Shown: positions 61,167-64,000 of the stretch, one piece after another
How the letters are laid out: the number at the start of each line of letters is the position of its first letter
Position numbering within the stretch: position 1 is the first letter of the stretch
Source: Chitinophaga sancti
GTDB taxonomy: Bacteria > Bacteroidota > Bacteroidia > Chitinophagales > Chitinophagaceae
Reading direction: 5' to 3'
DNA length: 64,000 nt
Assembly: GCF_034087045.1 (NCBI RefSeq)
Contig: NZ_CP139247.1
Span: 7,776,001 to 7,840,000, forward strand
Program-made: the position numbers and the translations under genes
The notes under the pieces: generated by a model
Told to the model about the DNA's origin: nothing
Databases searched by the model: none
The model's input: only the letters and a program-made list of their open reading frames with translations

Positions 61167-61777
61167 CTCAGGGTGAGCAATAACTGTTCCGAGCGCCCAT
61201 CTGCAGCCACTTTCTCACAAAACCTTACCATCGCTTTCGCGTTATTGCTCTGCTGTGAACTCTCCAGCAAAGTCTCTCCATGAAACATCACATTATCCGC
61301 TAAAACGATCCCACCGGGACGTAATTTTTCCCACACGAGATCATAATATTTCTCATACCCTACTTTATCCGCATCAATAAATACCAGATCAAATACCTCG
61401 TCAAACTGCGCAATAATATCCGCTGCTTTGCCAATATGCATTTTGATCTTATCTGAAAGGCCTGCCTTCTCAAAGTAACGCAGGCACATATCTTCCCTTT
61501 CTTCGTTAATGTCTATCGTATGCAATACACCCGTAGGCGTGAGGCCCTGCGCCATACAAATGGCGGAATACCCTGTATATGTCCCTAGTTCCAGTATCCT
61601 TTCCGGGCGCAGCATATGGCTGACCAGGCTAAGGAACTGACCTTGCAGGTGACCACTCAGCATATGTGGCTGCTCTACCTTCAGGTTTGTTTCCCTGTTC
61701 AACTGTCGTAACACCTCGCTTTCCGGGGTGGTGTACTTCTCTGCAAACGCTTCCACGTTGGCTGGAATTATATCCAT
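61133..61777 (-). CDS. SAM-dependent O-methyltransferase (class I)
   Basis: This 214-residue enzyme belongs to the Methyltransf_3 / catechol- or caffeoyl-CoA O-methyltransferase family. Motif I ILELGTYTGYS is at 61-71, the acidic motif HTIDINEER follows, and DLVFIDADKVGYEKYYDLVWEKL supplies the metal and SAM contacts. It methylates a hydroxyl, probably of a small aromatic; the substrate is unknown. Its 3' end lies in a 55-bp repeat. The LOG-family gene is 51 bp upstream on the same strand. Confidence 0.92.
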   Translation of the reverse strand: MDIIPANVEAFAEKYTTPESEVLRQLNRETNLKVEQPHMLSGHLQGQFLSLVSHMLRPERILELGTYTGYSAICMAQGLTPTGVLHTIDINEEREDMCLRYFEKAGLSDKIKMHIGKAADIIAQFDEVFDLVFIDADKVGYEKYYDLVWEKLRPGGIVLADNVMFHGETLLESSQQSNNAKAMVRFCEKVAADGRSEQLLLTLRDGLLMIRKRS

Positions 61778-61828
61778 TTACGCTTAATTTTTGCAAACCT
61801 ACAGAAAATACCGGGAAGGAAAGCGGTT

Positions 61829-62527
61829 TTAGAAGTTCGGCCGCAGCTTGTTGGTGGTGTAGAATACCCTAAAATACTCCACTACCTCGTCAGCAGTATC
61901 GAATAACTTCAGGAGTCCCAGGTCTTCTGGTGATATATTGCTTTCCTTTTCCATCATGGTGCTGCGAATCCATTCCAGCAAGCCACTCCAATATTCCTTG
62001 CCTACCAGTACCATCGGCGTTTCTGTCATTTTCTTGGTCTGGATGAGGGTGGCAACTTCAAAGAATTCGTCCATGGTACCGAAACCGCCAGGCATCATGA
62101 TAAAGCCCTGGGAGTACTTGGTAAACATAACTTTGCGAATAAAGAAGTAGTCGAAATGGAGGTTCTTGTCGTGATCTACGTATGGATTGGGGAACTGCTC
62201 GTGTGGCAGGGTGATGTTTGCACCTACTGATTTACCCTTTGCTTCCTGGGCACCACGGTTGGCGGCTTCCATAACGCCAGGGCCACCGCCGGTAATGATA
62301 CCGAAACCTTCGTCGGCCAGGCGACGGCCTATTTCGTGTGCGAGTTCGTAATATTTATTGCCAGGTTTGGTTCTGGCGGAACCGAAAATGGAGATGCAGG
62401 GGCCCATTTTGGCCATGGCTTCGAAGCCTTCTACGAATTCGGCCATGATCTTAAAAATCTGCCAGCTGGAATGTGCTTTGGTTTCTGTCCAGTCCCTTTC
62501 TTTCAAATTCATTAAACGATCGTTCAT
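61829..62527 (-). CDS. TIGR00730/LOG family Rossmann-fold protein
   Basis: This 232-residue protein is of the LOG (lysine decarboxylase-like) family. The hallmark PGGFGTMDE is at 146-154, with the nucleotide site ITGGGPGVMEAANRGA at about 78-93. Characterised members cleave the ribose from nucleoside monophosphates (cytokinin riboside 5'-monophosphate phosphoribohydrolase). It is probably cytoplasmic. It lies just upstream of the O-methyltransferase on the same strand. In Bacteroidota the physiological substrate is not known. Confidence 0.92.
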   Translation of the reverse strand: MNDRLMNLKERDWTETKAHSSWQIFKIMAEFVEGFEAMAKMGPCISIFGSARTKPGNKYYELAHEIGRRLADEGFGIITGGGPGVMEAANRGAQEAKGKSVGANITLPHEQFPNPYVDHDKNLHFDYFFIRKVMFTKYSQGFIMMPGGFGTMDEFFEVATLIQTKKMTETPMVLVGKEYWSGLLEWIRSTMMEKESNISPEDLGLLKLFDTADEVVEYFRVFYTTNKLRPNF

Positions 62528-63310
62528 TATAGCTATGGATTTTTTTATATAAGCTAAAATACGGAGAATTTGGGATTAGCAAGGTGATATGGGACAGGCG
62601 AAAAGAGGGTTTTTATTATATGAGTACTATGAACAAGGGGAATTGGCCTCCGGCAGCAGTGAAGCGGCATTTTTTAATCTAAATGCCTGAAAAGAAACAA
62701 AAAGGCACTCCTTTGGCTGATCCCAGTACAGAAATCAGCATTTTCTGATCTAAATAACTGAAGAAGAAGAAAGAGGCACTCCTTGCGCTGATCCCACTAC
62801 AGAAATCGGCATTTTCTAATCTAAATAACTAAAGAGAAAGGACCTCATATTCCCCCAAAAAAGTGAATTCCTTTTGAACTACAATAATAATAAGCTTAAA
62901 GAAGCAGGTAACTTGAAAGAAACCCGCTTAACATTTAACACGTTATGAACATGCAGCAGCCATAAGGCCTACCGCACTATCTTAAATATCGTTATGCTGG
63001 ATTGACACAATCACTAAGTATATCGCATAGCAAAAAACAGCACAGGTGCTGGTCACTTCAGGTTTTCCTCAAATAGTAAATTGCTCTCTGCCGCAGCAGC
63101 TTTGTGTACAGTACAATGCCTTCATCCTAACGTGGTTTATCCTTTTGGCCAGGCAACGTGGAAGGCCAATTTTTACAAAAATTACTGATAATAACCCATA
63201 AAAACAATTATGACTCTGAAATAATCATGATAGCTGTGGTAACAAATTAAATAACAGTGTCAATCCTACAATTTATCTACGCTAAAATACAGCTGGTAAA
63301 GGGAAATAAA
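62528..63310. other. Long intergenic region upstream of the LOG-family gene
   Basis: This stretch of nearly 800 bp contains the 71-bp tandem repeats (62676-62840) and otherwise AT-rich sequence. No open frame with coding character or RNA gene was recognised. The promoter of the LOG-family gene should lie at its left end, but no full consensus was found. Confidence 0.5.
62676..62840. repeat. Two to three 71-bp tandem repeats in the long intergenic region
   Basis: Units start near 62676, 62748 and 62819 with ATCTAAAT; each contains GGCACTCC, GCTGATCCCA, and TACAGAAATC followed by GCATTTTCT. The third is partial. Unlike the other arrays, no gene end is included. Confidence 0.75.
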
Positions 63311-63342
63311 AAAGGGCCGACCAGAAAAACCAGTCAGCCCTT
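63311..63342 (-). terminator. Imperfect hairpin terminator of the outer-membrane barrel gene
   Basis: AAGGGC(C)GAC pairs with GTC(A)GCCCTT. The A-run before it gives a U-run on the minus strand, 19 bp after the stop. Confidence 0.65.
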
Positions 63343-63360
63343 CTTACGAATTTAATAGGT

Positions 63361-63936
63361 TTACAACCCTAAGGTAGCTCCTACCCGCAGGATCAATCCA
63401 TTCGAATAAGGTGATCTGCTATCCTGTATTACATCATACAACGCCATGATATTGATAGCCGCCTTGTCACTGATCGGTTGTACATAACCGCCACCCATCA
63501 GCAAACTCGGTACCCCATAATGATCTGAATACGTCTCCTTTGGATCATACAGCGTTGTCTTTACATTGATAAAGTTATATTCCGGCTGTATATGGATAAA
63601 CATGAAATCAAAAGGATAAAAACGCCCCCAGAGCCCGCCACCCAATATTGAATACTGGTTACGCTGAGAGGTTGTACCATCATAGTAACGGAAGCGCTCC
63701 GAACCGTACTGTGCATTGACAGCCACACCTGCTGCAAACATTTGATTGATACGGATACCTATCAATGGAGAAAAATCAATATTGGTATAATCCCCAAAAG
63801 CAAGGCCTACTGACCCACCAATCATAAGACGGGATGCGTCGAATTCTTTCTTTCTTGCGGTGTCTGTTTTGTAGTACTGTGCCTGCGTAAGTTGCACGGT
63901 ACCTAACAGGAATAAGCAAAATAATAATCGTTTCAT
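63361..63936 (-). CDS. Outer-membrane beta-barrel protein
   Basis: This 191-residue protein has a signal peptide (MKRLLFCLFLLGTVQLTQA). It then shows alternating amphipathic strands such as FMFIHIQPEYNFIN and the pattern GGSVGLAFGDYTNIDFSPLIGIRIN, as in OmpA-like 8-strand barrels. No periplasmic domain follows. The function is unknown. Its start at 63936 leaves 64 bp to the window edge, so the upstream context is not visible. Confidence 0.85.
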   Translation of the reverse strand: MKRLLFCLFLLGTVQLTQAQYYKTDTARKKEFDASRLMIGGSVGLAFGDYTNIDFSPLIGIRINQMFAAGVAVNAQYGSERFRYYDGTTSQRNQYSILGGGLWGRFYPFDFMFIHIQPEYNFINVKTTLYDPKETYSDHYGVPSLLMGGGYVQPISDKAAINIMALYDVIQDSRSPYSNGLILRVGATLGL

Positions 63937-64000
63937 AGTATACTTTGAGTATTATTTGATTGTTGAAACCACCAATAGTTTAACGATGGTGATAAGCAGC

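Noticed and set aside
1..64000. tRNA or rRNA genes
   Set aside because: I looked for T-loop and acceptor-stem patterns in the intergenic regions and saw none; a dedicated tRNA search would be needed to exclude them fully.

Overview
The window is a chromosomal segment of a Bacteroidota bacterium, most likely Chitinophagaceae (Chitinophaga-like). This rests on two SusC/SusD pairs, cargo proteins with type IX secretion (T9SS) sorting domains of both type A and type B, a PorP/SprF protein, several close matches to the Bacteroidota promoter (TTG, about 19 bp, TAnnTTTG), a DUF3467 and a DUF2795 protein, and AT-rich ribosome-binding regions without strong Shine-Dalgarno sequences. No rRNA, tRNA, CRISPR array, integrase or transposase was recognised.

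Layout. 1-9.9 kb: the DNA-ligase-associated repair set (MBL-fold exonuclease, ATP-dependent ligase, DEXH helicase, PdeM phosphoesterase), split by four unrelated genes (Lrp regulator, AraC regulator, SnoaL-like protein, S66 peptidase) and followed by a histone-deacetylase-family gene. 9.9-13.1 kb: a cupin, a LexA/CI-like XRE-S24 regulator with a likely autoregulatory operator, a four-helix membrane protein, an SdpI-family protein and a hairpin-rich intergenic region. 13.1-16 kb: aspartate kinase, an Ldh-family dehydrogenase and DUF3467. 16-26 kb: two tandem SusC/SusD systems. 26-29.5 kb: a ComEA-like helix-hairpin-helix protein with a probable outer-membrane barrel, a partner membrane protein and a deoxynucleoside kinase. 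29.6-41.4 kb: housekeeping genes (trpS, gatC, two LolD/MacB-type ATPases, a cobalamin adenosyltransferase, fabI, recN, a TPR protein, a zinc-ribbon protein, a Nif3 protein and an M32 carboxypeptidase). 41.5-49.5 kb: a periplasmic rhodanese-thioredoxin fusion, a 1,623-residue PKD-repeat T9SS protein with its PorP/SprF partner, a peroxiredoxin and a minimal T9SS type-A protein. 49.5-56.4 kb: two rRNA-methyltransferase-like genes around grpE-dnaJ, and two convergent glycosyltransferases. 56.5-64 kb: a YfbK-like VWA protein, hpt, a glucosaminidase with LysM domains, an O-methyltransferase, a LOG-family protein and an outer-membrane barrel.

The most unusual feature is a recurring repeat architecture. 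At six gene ends (near 8.65, 10.1, 31.95, 53.7, 55.0 and 61.1 kb) the last codons and stop codon of a gene lie inside a short tandem array that fills the adjacent intergenic space, with a seventh array not at a gene end near 62.7 kb. Unit lengths differ (23, 39, 54, 55, 71 and 108-111 bp) and sequences are unrelated, so each looks like a local duplication of a gene junction rather than copies of one mobile repeat. In the clearest case (53.7-53.97 kb) the 54-bp unit holds both the upstream stop and the downstream start, which suggests that two genes once overlapping by ATGA were pushed about 210 bp apart.
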